A stretch of 64,000 nt of DNA from Thuidium tamariscinum (GCA_947034885.2 OZ019759.1:5706501-5770500), one strand, 5' to 3'. Shown: positions 10,365-24,249, numbered from the stretch's first letter. Program-made: numbers and translations. Notes: generated by a model from the letters alone, not told the origin.

Positions 10365-13300
10365 CTGAGATCAAAGTTTTATACATTATTTTCAAATATA
10401 TGAAGGCATAACAGAACGGCTTCACACTGCTCGGGAATCCTCTTCTCGACAGCATATCTACTCTTCGAAACTCAGTCAGCCGCACTCTTTTTTTAAAAAA
10501 GATTCCTATGTAATCGTAGAGCGAAATCGGTACCACTGACAATTCCCCTTAATATAGGACTCACTTCCGTATCACATAACTCTCTCATCCTATAAGCAAA
10601 TCCTACCCGCTCCGTAAGTCCTATCACCTATTCCAATTGGCTTCCAAGTCCCCAAACAGAAGCACCTATTCGATAACTGAAAATTCAGAGTGGACAACTA
10701 CATTTCACTGGAAATTACGCCCACGCGGTTGTAGCGAACAGTATTCAATACATACTCAGTGGACAGCACATTCCACTTCGCCACCGAAAACCCTCAAACA
10801 CCGAGTTCCAAGTACATTCAAAGCTGACTCCTACACAATGGAACAACGACTCCCTACTTCCATGCAAGTTGCACCTCACCTTAAATTCTTCCAGTCCTGA
10901 CCACGCCAAACCTTTCCGTAATCCTCCATCATGGCCCACACTTGCCTCACAGTTGCATCAAAAACTGTCCCCCATGTACATTGATTCCCCTTGTGCAGTA
11001 GCATTACAACTCGGCCTAGTACAAGTGCAATGCACAGCGTTCCTTTAATTCATTATGTTGATTTATGTTTTCCACTACATGAGTTAACCTAATCACTACT
11101 ACACAATTATCAGTACACCTACCGATTCAAGAAATTCAGTCGACGGTAATGTATTCATGCAATACATGCACTCCTTCCACTACGGGCAAAGAATGCAAGA
11201 AACATAATATAAGAAGTTCACTTTCCCACTTACCCATTTTGCTTGCTAGGAATCGTGCTCTCGACCTCTCGCAGTGCGAATAATGGGCAAAGCAATACAG
11301 CTTATACCCTTCCCAGAAATCCCTGGACCTGTTCATAAAAAAAAATGCATGACGCTTACGGAAGTCGTTTCGCCACTGTTCCCCTCCAAAATTGAACGTA
11401 CCATTGGCAACTCAGGACACGATGAAGACACTAACAAACGGAAAAAGTAGGGGTGCGCTCATTCAGTTTCTCGCAGACGTACCTGAAGTTTTCTTTGTCA
11501 AGTACATGTTTCCCTTCTCCTGTCAAAATTCTGCCTCCCTCGCACATGCGTTCCTCGCAAACTCCTTCAAAGCCCACCTCAATGTCGTCTACTCCTACCA
11601 TTCACAAATATAGCGACATCACGTTTCAGCACAAACCACTGATGACAACACTTCACTGAACAACAAATAAGACATTGGTTCCACTTCTGCAAGACTTCAT
11701 TTCAAAAACATTTCTACTATTTCCATTCCGTATCACAACATCAACTGAAGATGACTAAAACTGAGTGCTCCTGGAGCATTACCAATGTCTGCCCTAGCCC
11801 CACACATTGAAGTGCCCGAGACCCTCCCCGCTCCTAGGGTTTGAGGAATCCTCCGATCTCTGGGACGATTGAACATGAAATCTATGGTTCCAGGACTAAC
11901 TAATTCAGGTCCTCTGAGGTTCCACTTCTTCAATCATCCAATTTGATCTTCAACATTCCACCTCCACTTACACAAACACTTCCGACACAGAAGTCTTCTC
12001 GTGTTCCACTTCCTCAAACTTCGTTTAAGTACTCATTCTACCTTTGAAGTTTTCTTCCTAATCGGCAATTTGTTGCCCTTGATGGACGGGCTCTGCGAAA
12101 AGAAACTCCGCGACGAACACAGATGAAGACGTCAGTGAATAAAGACATTCCGAATCCTTAGTGCGCCACCTCCGGCGGATAAGTAACCCAACCGCAAGGT
12201 CAGAAACGTCAAGGTGACGACGTTGGGTACAAAATTCACCCTCATGCCAGAAGTGACCCTCAAAACGCTAAGTCGAACTTTGTCATCCATGGCCTCGGTG
12301 ATTTCACCCACTTATTGCCCCACCGGGACAAACCCTGGAATTTTTTAATTCATCCAATTTATTTTTCCGGGAAATTCTGAATACATATATGGAATCAGAG
12401 GCCATCAATTGCTTGGAAGGTGTGAACAAAATCACTAATATATGGCTCAGAATAGGGGGAAATTCAGTCAATCTTCTATTGACTGGGCCAATAAGGGGGG
12501 TACAGTACTACTCACTGCCCGTCTTCGACTTCCATACAAGGTCCACAACTCACAGTAGACAAACTCCTCACACATCTGGCACTACTATAATTCTTATTGT
12601 CATTATAATATTTTTAGTAATTATCGATTTTTCTTTTTCTGAAGTGGTCACGTCCACTTCAGCATTCTTAGAGCATCCTCACACATATGCAGAACTACAC
12701 GCAGAACGGGCAAGTAGCTGGGCCCAGCCATGTGAATTGGCTCATGGCACTTACGGGGAAGAAAAGAAATAGGTTTGGGCTGGCCAAATTTAGTGAAGGC
12801 TCTGCCAAATCACAATCCATCTCAAAATCGAGAGTCAAATTGGCATTCCTTTTCCTTGGCCTTCCTCCAAACTTTCAAGGCATTTCGAATCAGAAACAGT
12901 CTTCTTCCTCTCCAAATCTACTTAGGTGGCACCTCAAAATCCTAAGTACCTTGCTTTCAGTCCTGGTTGGATGTGTTGGACTGGGCCAAATTTTATAAAC
13001 CAGGCCTGCACTCATTTTGTGCCTCGACTATTGTCCCTTCGGCGGGCCTTTTGCCCGAGGCTAGTGTGGGGATGTTTTCACATCTACAAAACTGATTTCG
13101 CCTGTTGTTTTTGCATGACCTTCTCATCCTCACAAGACTGTGCATTCACTTATAATAAATTGTACCTATGCAATGGGCATGTCCACGACTATTGACACAA
13201 CTTTTCCAAAATAGTAAACTATGTTCCACATAAGAATGTCTAGCGTTCACTCTCACCATCTGAAGTGGACTAGCACAATTAACATTTTTTAACTAGGAGT

Positions 13301-14957
13301 TGACTAGGGCATTGTGTTCGGTATTCTATTCCAAATCTCTGTTAGCTTATTCTCTCCCTATGTAACTCTAGATCTCAAATTCCGAATATGAATTTTTTCT
13401 TACCAAAAAAAAAATGAACTTCTACTGCGTTTCCTTAGAGTAAATGGAACTTGCAAACCCTCCTTCAACGGCATGATGTTCTATTGCACCAAGATAACTA
13501 TCTATAATCCATAATATAAAGAACTATTTGTTAGCCATGGAAACACATGGATTATAATACTATGACAATAATTGCTTCCAACAAAATCTGAAATTCCTTC
13601 TGGAAGTGAAATCATTTCGAAAAAAAATTCCCTTTCCAACTCCACATACGATGATGAATGCAGTTGCTTCTGTAATACACTATAATATTCTATCTTTTAG
13701 TTGACCAGAATATGGGGTACGTGGTCTTCAGGGCTTCATACTAGAAGGCCCACAGCCACTTTGGATTTACAGAAATTTTAGCTTTGGAAGTGCTATAAAT
13801 GTAAATTTTACTAAGTAGGACACATTTTTGCCATACAATTTCCTAGTGAGCATGTTGTAGGTGGCATGCAGAAAATTTGAAGTTCTTAGACCAAATATAT
13901 TTGAAGATGAAAGTGTTCCAGTGTTTGAAAACAAGGGTGAACTTCCCCTATAAAAAAATTAAGGGTGAAATGGAGCTTCTACACCTAGGCTCCTGAAAAA
14001 AAAATTAAGTACTGAATGATTGAACATCAGCATACAATGTCATTGGTGAAAAAAATAACATTCAATTCACCCTGTGTGTTCACACACTGGCTTCAAAATG
14101 CCAAAAACGAGGTAAGAATACCTGCAAAGAACACACGTACAGTGCAACCTCCTTCTACTACAATGCCCCTCAGTCACTGAGAAGTTCTTCGACTCTTGTG
14201 AAATTTCTGCAACTACGATTGCGCAAACATGCAGAATTTTTGCATAAAAATTTATTGGAATTGGACAACGTATAAATAAGACACAAGCCAGCACAATTCA
14301 ATGAAGTTCCTAAACGGTGGGATTTCGAATTCTCAAGTGCTTTGAAACAATGTAAATAACTTCAATTGAATTTTAAATTTCACCACAATAACTACACTTT
14401 CAGGGGAGTAGAACCCAACAAATTTTCTTAAAATCAAACATTGATCCCAAAGGGGGTATAAGCCCTTGAACTTCCAACCCCGAAGTGCTCTTTCCTGAAT
14501 CACATCGAACCTCTGTGAACTTCAACAAGCTTCACAAGATCATCAATTTTGATTGATTTGACAGTTTCACCACACACACTAAAGCAATAGACGCAAACTC
14601 TCCCACAAGTTCCATTCAATTCAGATATTGTTTGCAAAACACGAAGTTCTTCGAATTCTATTTTAGGCTACTTCTTGGCCCCTTGGACGATTCACAGTTA
14701 AGAACACGTTTGACAATCCACAAAAAATTTAAACTGATTTTTCCGAGCAATACCCTTTACATTGTACACCTATACAAAACTCTCATTGCCAAATAGTACA
14801 TATACACATTGTACTTAACTTGTATAGTGTTCAACATTTTCTTAGCAACTTTCGTGAAGGGAATTGGAAAATACAAGTACTATTGGATCCAGTGCCTCAC
14901 ATACCTAACCCCTACCAACTTTTACCTTCCTAAATTACACTACCACTTTTTTGATAA
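10365..14957. other. Mostly non-coding, a few exon-like stretches
   Basis: A possible minus-strand exon at about 11933-11783 (contains GTIDFMFNRPRDRRIPQTLG and ends at GTAATG), and a 60-codon open stretch near 12310-12140. Neither can be joined to a gene. From about 13.2 kb the sequence becomes AT-rich with no gene that I can support. Confidence 0.3.
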
Positions 14958-15206
14958 CACTAGAAGAAAAACACTGAAATTCCTGTTAATTTCAACACAG
15001 TACGTCAGGTAGATTGTGATGAGACTGTGTTGCTGAAAACGCAGGAAAACCCTGAAAACGCTGAAAAAACGCTGAAAAAACGCTGAAAAACACAGAAAAC
15101 GCGTTTTTTTGTGTTTTTTTGTGTTTTTTCAGCGTTTTCGGCAACGCAGCCTCAACACAATCTACCTGACGTGTTGCGCTGAAATTAACAGGGATTTCTT
15201 CTAGTG
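14958..15206. mobile_element. CACTA-type MITE (249 bp)
   Basis: The ends are CACTAGAAGAAA and its reverse complement, flanked by a 3-bp TAA duplication (14955-14957 and 15207-15209). Inverted repeats extend inwards through CCTGTTAATTTCA and CGTCAGGTAGATTGTG to a core of CGCTGAAAAAA units facing GTTTTTTTGTG units. It shares the terminal CACTAGAA with the MITE at 1876-2237 but has a different interior. Confidence 0.88.
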
Positions 15207-15209
15207 TAA

Positions 15210-18200
15210 TGAGTCTCTCATTATTGTACTCATTTTTGTAGGAACTTCTTCCTTTGAAAACATTGAATTCCAAAGAATATCCCTGCAATACAAGAACTTC
15301 AATATAATAAATCATCATGATTCTAATTTCACATTACATTGTCAACTATACTAATACACTTCCAAAATTTGTTCTACGAATTACAAGAAGTGCACTCTGT
15401 AACTCCTTCAGGTTGTCTTCCATTTTTTTGTTCTTAAAACAAAAGGACATTTCTTATTCTTCGAAAGCATTCTTGGAGTATTACTTCAATCTTTTTGCAT
15501 TGTTCCTAATATGTTTCCTGCTTCACATGTCTTAACAATTCTTAATTGAAAAGAAACAGTGAATTCAGAAATACATTGACTGCAATCAAAAGGAACTCTA
15601 TTTTTTTTTCATAGCCTCAGACAATTTCTTCAATTGTTAAAATGTTACTTGTAATCATTAAATAATTACTTGTCTTCAATAAAGTTGTTCTATGAACTCA
15701 TCAATTCAGCGTGATTGCAAGAAACACTTGTACTTTTCTTTGTCCCATTCACCTTTAAGAGGTACTTCTGAGCTGATAACTTCTGCATTTTATGTCATTC
15801 CATTTGAAACTTGGAATGAAGGTGCCCATAGGAGTTTTACTTTGTATGTACAACTTTAATATTTTTAGAAAATTAGTTCACTCTTTCCAAATTGCGCCCT
15901 ATTCGGTTTCAACAATGGACAATTGAGAGGTTGTTAGTCCTCCTCTTCACCCAAACATTTTAATTTCAAGCTAAACATTGACATGCATCTTGCTCAACTC
16001 AATTTACATACGGACACAAAGAGGTTCTCTTAAAATACTCTATTGTTCGACCTGCACATCTCATCAAAGTGCCTGACTTGTTCAAGAATTACATGGAACT
16101 CGGAATGATGATATACCTCAAAATCCAAGAACCAAAGGTTTTTCCAAAACTTTCTACATGTCCATGTGTTAACTAATCACGGGGACATTTCGTAGGGTTC
16201 CTTTAAAATTTAATAAAACTTCCAAGTGTACACTACTATCTATGTGAAGGGCTTCATTACTCACAAATAATTCATGGATTAAAAAACAAAACGTCTAATC
16301 TTTTTCTAAATTAACCTCGTAAAATTTAACCTCTATAACCCCTATACTTTTAATTTCATACTCAGTATTATATGCATGCACTTGCTGTATTTTAACTTCC
16401 CATAGATGTAAGTATTTATGGTTTAATAAAAGATTACTAGAATTCAAAGTACTTTTTGTACATGCTATTTTCAATTTCAGTTCTCCAACTTGTAAATGAA
16501 TGATATTTACATGCAGATGTTTTCTAATCCATTCAATTTGAAATTCAATATTCATGTGAGTGGACAAATAGGGTGCACTGAATAACTTGCACATCGTTTT
16601 CAATAATGACGGCACAGAAACGGAGAACTGCATTCTATTATTTTGAGACACTGTGCAGTTGCTTGTGAATACATTGTCACTACTGCATGACTTCTTATCA
16701 TGGTGTTTTCATGATGAACTTATATTCAAAAAAAAAAAAAAAAAATTACAAGAAAAGTTTTGTTACATGGTAGAAGCTCTCTTCGTAAATGTAAGTATGG
16801 TAAGTATCCTCTACATTAATAAAATCATCTACGGAGCCCGTTAATAATAGGATTTTCTTACATGCTCTGAACAAGCTTCCCTCACACGGAATATTTGAAA
16901 TAAAAAAAAGAAGAGAAGTTGCCATTTCATGAGAACTTCTACTACCTTTCTACAATGAGTGTAGAGAAGACTTCAGAAGATGTCTACGTCTTGCATTTCA
17001 GGGATTGGCACTTCATAATGGCGATTTGAAATTGTTTTTTTCTTGGTTAAACTTACTATACAAGGACTTTCACAGAAGTAAAAAGAAAAGTATAAGTACT
17101 CCTTTGAAAAAAATTAATTGCATTTGACTTTAAGGACATTGTACGAAGCAGTTATTCCATCCGGCCAATTCTACAATAGCAATCCTCACTTTTTTTGGGC
17201 CATTGTTCCATTACAAAATCAATTTCAAATTTTATGAACGATACTACTTACGTACACACCTATATGACAAATGTACCTACAGAAGCAATTGGATATACAA
17301 CTTTGAAGTAAGAGAACTCCAGAACTACCAAACCCCAAGAACATACATACATTCGTGTGCCAAATACAATTACCTAGCCTAAATGATTGTTTCTTAAAGA
17401 AAGAGTCATCATTTGCAAAAAAAAAATTGGAAATGGTCATATTCCACATAAATTTTTTTCTAAAATTATTCTATTAAAAATGTAAGGAACGAGAACTTCA
17501 CTTTGTACAATTCCACAGCATTCAAAATGAACTTTTTTAAACAATTCAAATTGGAAGAGGTACAAATTTACTAAAAGACCATGTCCCCTATGTTTCATCT
17601 TCAAATAATTACAAAAAAACGGTACTCCATATTACTTCACATCTACAAACTGTATGTTCAGACACTCAATTCTTTGTACTAATATGTTTTCTGCATTTTG
17701 GATAAAACAATCCAAAATGTATGTACACTACATGATAGCTATAAGTACCTTCTATACAAATCTACAATCATTTGAAGTAAAAATTCACATGTGTAGGTCC
17801 AAAAATAGAGCAACTTCTGATGTGTCAAGCTTATAAAATACAAATTATCTTTGATATGTGCATAAGAGGGATCTACTTTCTGCTCACTCATTCTGGACCC
17901 AAAAAAAAAGGTGTACAGTAGTATTGTTTCAAAAAAGGCATCTTCGGATTAGGGAAAATGGATTTCCTTTCTTTACGCTTCGCAAATTTTTCTTTACTTT
18001 CAAGAAATCAAACATGGAAGTCTCTCTATACATTGCATTCTTCCTACATTACTATGAGACTTACATTATTATTATTTTTTTTTCAAAAAAAATAGACCAA
18101 TTGATTGAATGGGAAAAGTACATTGTAACCAAGGGCGAACCCAAGCAAAAGTGACGCTTACATTTTCAGAGGTCTGACTTTCAAGAAACACTGAATTCTC

Positions 18201-19170
18201 ATTGTTTTCATTATTATTTCTATTTCTCCACATCAAAAACAGAATCAAAGGTACCTTCAGTTAAAATTCATTCAATTCGGAATTCTGAAGCCAAAATATA
18301 AACTGTTTCTTACCCCGGCAGTGCACATGATTGTGAGTACATGAAGGGTAGTTCTTCTGTAATTTTTTTTATTCATTTAATTTTCATTATTATATTTAAA
18401 TTAAGAGTCAGGGCCTTCTACAATAAAAAAAGGACTACGTCCTAAGTTTTGGTTAATACCGCGAGTTACCATTGCTGTAAATATTAAATACTAAATATTA
18501 AATATTAAGAAAAAAAAGACTTTTCAAGTGTTGCCTCAAATTTCTGTTATGTCTGAGTGAGGTAGTCGGCTCTAATCTGAGTAAGTTCATCATGAAAGCC
18601 GATCACTGCCCACTTCTTTCCTAAACCTCTGGCTCAAAGAAACAGAAATTCAAGAAATGTAGGACTCAGTTCTCCAAATGCACTGACACTGCAACAAGTC
18701 AGAAAAAGAATCTCCTATCACAATTATCACATTTACCTTCCCGAAATTGCAATACCCTGAAAACTGAAGAGAATGGTCATGCATTCTATTGGTACGTTGA
18801 ATGTCTTACTAACGTACAGTTGCAGTAAATTGTATAGGAAATTCACAAGGGCAAGCACCTTATACTATAAGAAATTTTATTACAGAACTTGAAATTACTG
18901 TCACTTTGAACATAAGTTCCAAGCTTCACTTCTCCGAAACCTGGATGACAGTGACAAGACAGTAAGAACATGAGAAAACTGAACGACTGTTTTCTGAAGT
19001 GCGTTCGCTCGTACGTGGAATTCAATGTTCAGATACTGTGCACCTCCGCTAGTTCTGTCAATAAGAAGTCGATTTCTTGCAGAACGAATTGGCAGTTCGA
19101 AGATGAAGGCCTTGCACTACCTCTCTAGAGGTATTCACTTCCACAGGCAGTAACTTCTTGTAAGAAAAAA
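15210..19170. other. AT-rich, no supportable gene
   Basis: Many short open frames without splice or domain support. A poly(A) run lies near 16728-16744. I see no RNA gene or clear element. Confidence 0.4.
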
Positions 19171-19209
19171 CGAGGAGGTGATACTCCTTTGTTCCGAACA
19201 TTTTCTTCT

Positions 19210-19576
19210 TCGAGTTGCACTTAATCATTTTCACGAACTTCTCCAAAACAATGCGAACATCAAAAGGCGCGAACTCCTGCGAAATTCAGTGTACATTTCC
19301 TGCTGTCTAACGTCACAGTATGCACCTCGAACACCTACTTTGGCCTTTCCTCTACACATCTACTCTTACTCTGCTGACAGAGCACTCGTGCATACGGCAT
19401 TTACAGGTGTTATGGCTGACGAAATTTCGTGTGGACCCTTCTCGTTTGTTCCAATCAAAATCACTGTAATGTTCATACGAAAATCACTCCTCTGTGATTT
19501 TCTAATGTTCACCTCACTGGTACAGGACAATGTCTTCATTCTTCGCCACATAGTTGTCCTTCATTCTACGAAGACT
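19210..19576 (-). CDS. Coding-like host sequence left of the giant transposon
   Basis: A minus-strand frame runs from the transposon junction through MKDNYVAKNEDIVLYQ. A second frame (19551-19366, ending TSALSAE) continues across TAA and TAG codons into MCRGKAKVGVRGAYCDV and ends at a TGA near 19235. Composition looks coding, but the splice structure is unclear. It may be the continuation of the minus-strand coding-like sequence to the right of the transposon. Confidence 0.3.
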
Positions 19577-19584
19577 ACCTGGAC
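19577..19584. repeat. Left 8-bp target-site duplication
   Basis: ACCTGGAC, identical to 42280-42287. An 8-bp duplication is typical of hAT transposition. Confidence 0.93.
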
Positions 19585-19815
19585 CAGGGCTGTGCGGACG
19601 TCCAGCGTCCAATGTCTGGCACCCCGCGCACGTCCTATGACATTTGAATTTCGAAATTTAGTGCGCCCGGTAAAATACAGAGGCGGACGGCCGCCCCGGC
19701 AGCCAGCGTTGGAGGTCCCGTCCGACCGCCGGCGTCCGCCATGAAAGCGATCCCGTCCGCTCCGACCGAGCGCGTCCGCCACGCGTCCGTGATGGCGTCC
19801 GCATCGACCCTGATG
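19585..19815. repeat. Left terminal GTCCGCC/GGCGGAC array
   Basis: GC-rich subterminal region inside the left inverted repeat, with several GTCCG and GTCCGCC motifs in both orientations (for example near 19682, 19734 and 19775). It stands out sharply from the AT-rich interior. It is a likely binding region for the transposase or an element-encoded regulator. Confidence 0.8.
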
Positions 19816-22259
19816 AGAATGTCTGAAAAAGAAATTAAAACTTTTCACCGTATATGGTAACTAGTCAATTTAAGAGCTGAAATTGAATTTTGGGGAGGGG
19901 AAACGTCTTAAAATATTTTCCAGTAAATTGCCTTTGAAAGACAAGTGGAATTGACATCTAACCGAAATTGTTTTATAATTTTTGAAGTTTTGTGGAATTA
20001 GTTATGAATTTTTGAAGTTGAAAGGGCATAGGGCTTTGAAAACGCCCACCCCTGCAATGTACACCCTTTGTACATTGCTGAAGGCTACAAAAAGAAACAT
20101 GTACAAGTAGTGAAAGTAGGCGGTTTTAGGCGCATTGAACTTGCAATTGGTGGGGAAATTCATAATTAATTTTTGGAACAATGTACTTGATTACTTGAAC
20201 AAGTTAGCAAGAAGATCAACAAGTTCGTTTTCCCAAAAAAAAATTAATGATGAAGATTTTGATTTTATAATTCCTTTAGGCGTTAATAGTCAGTAGTCAT
20301 CAATGATGGCAAATGACCCTATTAAACTGATACTAAAAAAATTAATAATTTTGTTTCTAAATTCAAGAAATTTAAATTTTACTAGTAAAAACATTGAATA
20401 TTAAGTAGTATTAAAATAATTTTAAAATAATGATGAAAATAATAAAATAATAATAATCTTGAAAACAACATCTTTATGTGGTTACATTGATTCCACATTA
20501 ACCCCTAAAATTTAGGCATAAAAAAAGTGGATGTGCCTTGTTCAACTTTGATTCTAACTTTCAATATAGCCATTTTGGTATTTGACTTAAAATAAGAAAA
20601 TGAAGCTTGAAAACTTTTCTTTTTATTTGAACTTAAAATTTTGAAAAATTCCAAGAATTGAAAAATTTATTGCAATTGCAAGTTCTATGTGTTGAAATCC
20701 GTCAAGCACAATACATTGTCTTTTTCATTCATATTTATTCGTTTTAAGATCAATCCTTAATTTCAATTGCAATATTCAGTTTTCCATTTAACATTCATTA
20801 ATGGTGAAAATTTCAAACTATTCCAATATATAGTATAATTGATATAATTTTTTTAACTTTTTACTTTAAAATTATTACAATAATATGTAGTTTTCATGAA
20901 GCAATTTGTAGAAAAATAGAATATGTAGAAAGTAGAATTTTACAATAGAATTTCTCTTGATAATGTATAAAATCAAAAATTTAATTTTCTTTAATAGCCA
21001 AATTTGACTTTGAGGTCTTTGTTATTGTAGTTTTTGGTTCAAAATTTTTTAAAGGCAAATTGAAAATTATATATAGTGATCTCCATTTATACTTGTACCT
21101 TTGGAAGAAATTGAAAGTATTTTGGATTTTCTCTGCTAGTTTTCTTATATTTATTTTTAATTTTTGTAAAAAAATGATAACGATTAGAATTTTTCTCAAA
21201 ATCAATTGCTCCCATTTTTGGTTCAATTGATAATCAACTATTGTTTCAATTGATTTTGTTATTTTTGTTTCAATTAAAAATCTTCACAAAATCAATTGAA
21301 ACAAAAATATAAATTTTATATCGATAAAATTCATAGTTTCTACTCCATTTGGTCAAATATCATCCTTAAGCTAAAATAAGCATATCTTATTTTGTTCAAA
21401 CATCAATCTTATATTTTTATTACTTGAAACTATGAATTTTATATCACTATGAGGAAATTCAAATGATTTTGAGAGAAATTTAAGTCATCTTTTTAGTTGC
21501 AAATATTAATTGGTGGGGAAATTCACAATAAAATTTTGGAACAATGTACCCTATTACTTGAACAAGTTAACAAAAAGATCGACAAGTTGGTTTTCTTAAA
21601 AAAAATTTAATCATGAAGATTTTGATTTCTGACATTCCTTTCGGGACAAGTTTTTAGTATTTTGAAGTGCATTTGGGGCACGAATCCTTTTGGCTTTTGG
21701 GGTTAATGGCATTTTCGAATTTTGAATTATGATCTGTCCATGTCATGATTTTATTTAAAATTGCCATAAATTTCTCAGAGCTCTGCAAAAAGAATTTTGT
21801 CATTTGAATTTCATTTGTGAAACGTTTGTACACCTCTGAAAAATATATAACTCTCTTGAAGTTCACCCTAACATACTCAGATTGCAAGTCAGGGCGCTAA
21901 TAGGTACTTCTACCTTACTTACTATTTAGACCTTATAGGCTTATACATCATGCAAATTGTTACACAACCTTATCAAGTATCTATGTGCACAACAACATCT
22001 ACCAACAATAAATACTATTGATCTCATCCCCCCCCCATGAATACGTTTGTCTATCAAGTATCAAAGATCAAAAACATTAATAGCTGAAATTTTCAAATGC
22101 TTTCAGTAATTCAAAAAATATAATAGATTTCATTTGGGTTGCCATACATTGGTGCTCCGTATATATACTATGTATTATATATGCCGCACGTGTACATTCT
22201 CTCTATAACATAGACTACATATCATTCTATACTTACGTATGCTACTATACTATGCCGAT
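19816..22259. other. AT-rich left arm of the giant transposon
   Basis: No supportable gene. A stretch near 20145-20260 (including TTGGTGGGGAAATTCA) recurs near 21510-21620 as a diverged direct repeat. A C-tract lies at about 22028-22036. Confidence 0.5.
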
Positions 22260-23762
22260 CTATTCATACGAACGCCGAAAGTGTTCATTGGGAATAGGCC
22301 AGTTGAAAGTACTAGTCCAACGATTGATGATGCGTGCCAAACCGCCCGCATTCTCCGGGCCGTCTTTACAAGGGCGCTCCAAGTACGCACGAAATGACAT
22401 TGCCAACGCTTGGTGATCAAATTTGCTCATGCTTGTCGTTTCCATGTTCAACTTGTGGTACTCCTCTGACATGCAATCCCTGTTAATTGCCATGGCTATT
22501 TTGCACACCGCATACTCCTCCGTTGCAATGGATAAACTTGGAATTACTTGCACATTTTTGTCTTTTTCGTGCAAATATGCAATCTTCGAGGTCACCCACC
22601 AACGGTTTTGCAAAGCAGCATCCATCTCTTGTTTGGATGTGAACACGTACAATGACTTCGGTGGTTCTGTAACGTACGAAGTCATGCCCCAATCGCACAC
22701 TCCAATGTATACGCGCGACTCGTTCGCGGGAAAGTGCAACATAATGTTGTCCAGTGAAATATCATTGTGCAAATATCCTGCATCGTGCACCGCATGCATG
22801 ATATGCAACAACACCCATGCTAGCTCTGTACGTTTCTTCCGAAATCGTGCAAGATGACCCGCGGCAATGACATCCGCATCCGTTGGCGAGCTATATTGCA
22901 AGTGCATACCTATGTTGTCTGGATAAGTTCTATCCAAATGCATCATCTTCCGCAAGGTCCCGCCATTCCACCAATATGCATACCCTTCATTCCTCCTTGC
23001 ATGAACTGCATAAAACCATATCACTCCGGGATGGCCAATCCGCACCGCCATGGATTCGTTTTGGTGTTCCGCCTTTGCAAGATGAGGTAGCGTCTGCTGT
23101 ACATTAGATAGCTTTGCTGCAAACTCCCAATACTCAGGTATTTCACGGCATCCCCGAATTTGCACCCTCCGAATTGTTGCGTACCCGCCTTTGGTCACAA
23201 CATCATCACAATAAATCACGGTCGCCGTGTCTAGAAGTGCTATTAGATGCTTCCTGCCTTCCGTCAATTCAACCATTCCATCCTTGGTTTTCCACCAACC
23301 CATAGATCCTCGTCTGTTCCTGGCAGACGCGAATGGAGCACATCGGCCGACAAACAATTCAGCCCTTAGAATGACTTGTTGAAATGCAGCATCATGTTCA
23401 CGGTGATGCTTTCCATACTTCGTTAAGATGGCCTTTGCATTCCACAACGCGTCATGCACCTTATTTTTTAATAACTGCTCAAAGCCACTCTTATCCATTT
23501 CACTGTGCCATTGTAGAACAGAAACCGCATCCATCAACCGTTGCCACATGTCGTCCTTGAATTTTTTAGGACAGTCCTCATTGTAGCGAACATACTTCAT
23601 CTGCAAGGACATCGTGCTCTCCGATTCATAGAAGTCCACGATCACTTTAATCATCATATCATTGAATGCTTCAGAGGGCTTGTTTGCTTTTGCCTCCTCT
23701 TTAGATGGACCTACCACCTCCTCTAGTTTCCTTTTACCCGCCTTCTTTGTTCGTCCCATCAT
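22260..23762 (-). CDS. Protein-kinase-like protein of the giant transposon
   Basis: 500 codons plus TAG. The start is the ATG at 23762; a second ATG follows at once. The first 35 residues are basic (GRTKKAGKRKLEEVV), possibly a nuclear signal. A helical region of unknown type follows to about residue 200. A kinase fold then occupies the C-terminal half: a glycine-rich strand (KGGYATIRRV), an ATP-binding Lys near residue 217 (EFAAKLS), HPGVIWFYAV, the catalytic loop HNDISLDNIML near residue 332 (HRD replaced by HND, catalytic Asp and Asn kept), and DWG in place of DFG near residue 357. All core residues are present, so activity is plausible. Target unknown; it could modify the transposase or a host factor. 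This is the only gene of the element without an internal stop. Continuing past its TAG would add about nine further TAR codons before a TGA. Confidence 0.8.
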   Translation of the reverse strand: MMGRTKKAGKRKLEEVVGPSKEEAKANKPSEAFNDMMIKVIVDFYESESTMSLQMKYVRYNEDCPKKFKDDMWQRLMDAVSVLQWHSEMDKSGFEQLLKNKVHDALWNAKAILTKYGKHHREHDAAFQQVILRAELFVGRCAPFASARNRRGSMGWWKTKDGMVELTEGRKHLIALLDTATVIYCDDVVTKGGYATIRRVQIRGCREIPEYWEFAAKLSNVQQTLPHLAKAEHQNESMAVRIGHPGVIWFYAVHARRNEGYAYWWNGGTLRKMMHLDRTYPDNIGMHLQYSSPTDADVIAAGHLARFRKKRTELAWVLLHIMHAVHDAGYLHNDISLDNIMLHFPANESRVYIGVCDWGMTSYVTEPPKSLYVFTSKQEMDAALQNRWWVTSKIAYLHEKDKNVQVIPSLSIATEEYAVCKIAMAINRDCMSEEYHKLNMETTSMSKFDHQALAMSFRAYLERPCKDGPENAGGLARIINRWTSTFNWPIPNEHFRRSYE

Positions 23763-23904
23763 GATAAAAATCACGTCAGAACTTCGAAAAAAAGCAACAA
23801 GGGGGCCCCAATAATGTCACCCTTACTTTCCCTAGGAGGGGAACCAATGGAGACTTAAAAAGCCACCAAGCTTTCCACTCCACGCTTGCAAAATGCAAGG
23901 GAGA

Positions 23905-24245
23905 AAACAAGAGTGAGGGCGGACGGCCTAAACCGCCCCTCTTATACCCTGGCGGACGCCCTAAACCTGTGCGGACGACCCGACGAGGCGCTGTCCGCCG
24001 TCCGATCGATCGGACAGCGCGCACGCGTCCGCACGATCAGGCGGCCGTGGGATCGGGCGTCCACGCGATCGGACGACCGCGGACGGGCGGACGGATATGC
24101 GTCCGCCTCGTCGGACGGCAACAGTCCGTCCGCCGACGCAATGCACGTCGGAAACGCGTCCGCCCGATCGAGCGGACGGGAAGTCCGCCGTCCGATCGAT
24201 CCGACGGACGACCATGATCGGGCGGGTGCCGTCCGCCTAATCCAA
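23905..24245 (-). promoter_or_regulatory. Promoter array of the kinase gene
   Basis: A GC-rich block with many GTCCGCC, GGCGGACG and CGATCGGACG motifs directly upstream of the kinase start. On the minus strand GGGTATAAG (23949-23941) is a TATA-like box about 180 nt before the ATG, with a GGCGGAC copy on each side. Its composition matches the terminal arrays. Confidence 0.75.
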
Positions 24246-24249
24246 CGGT

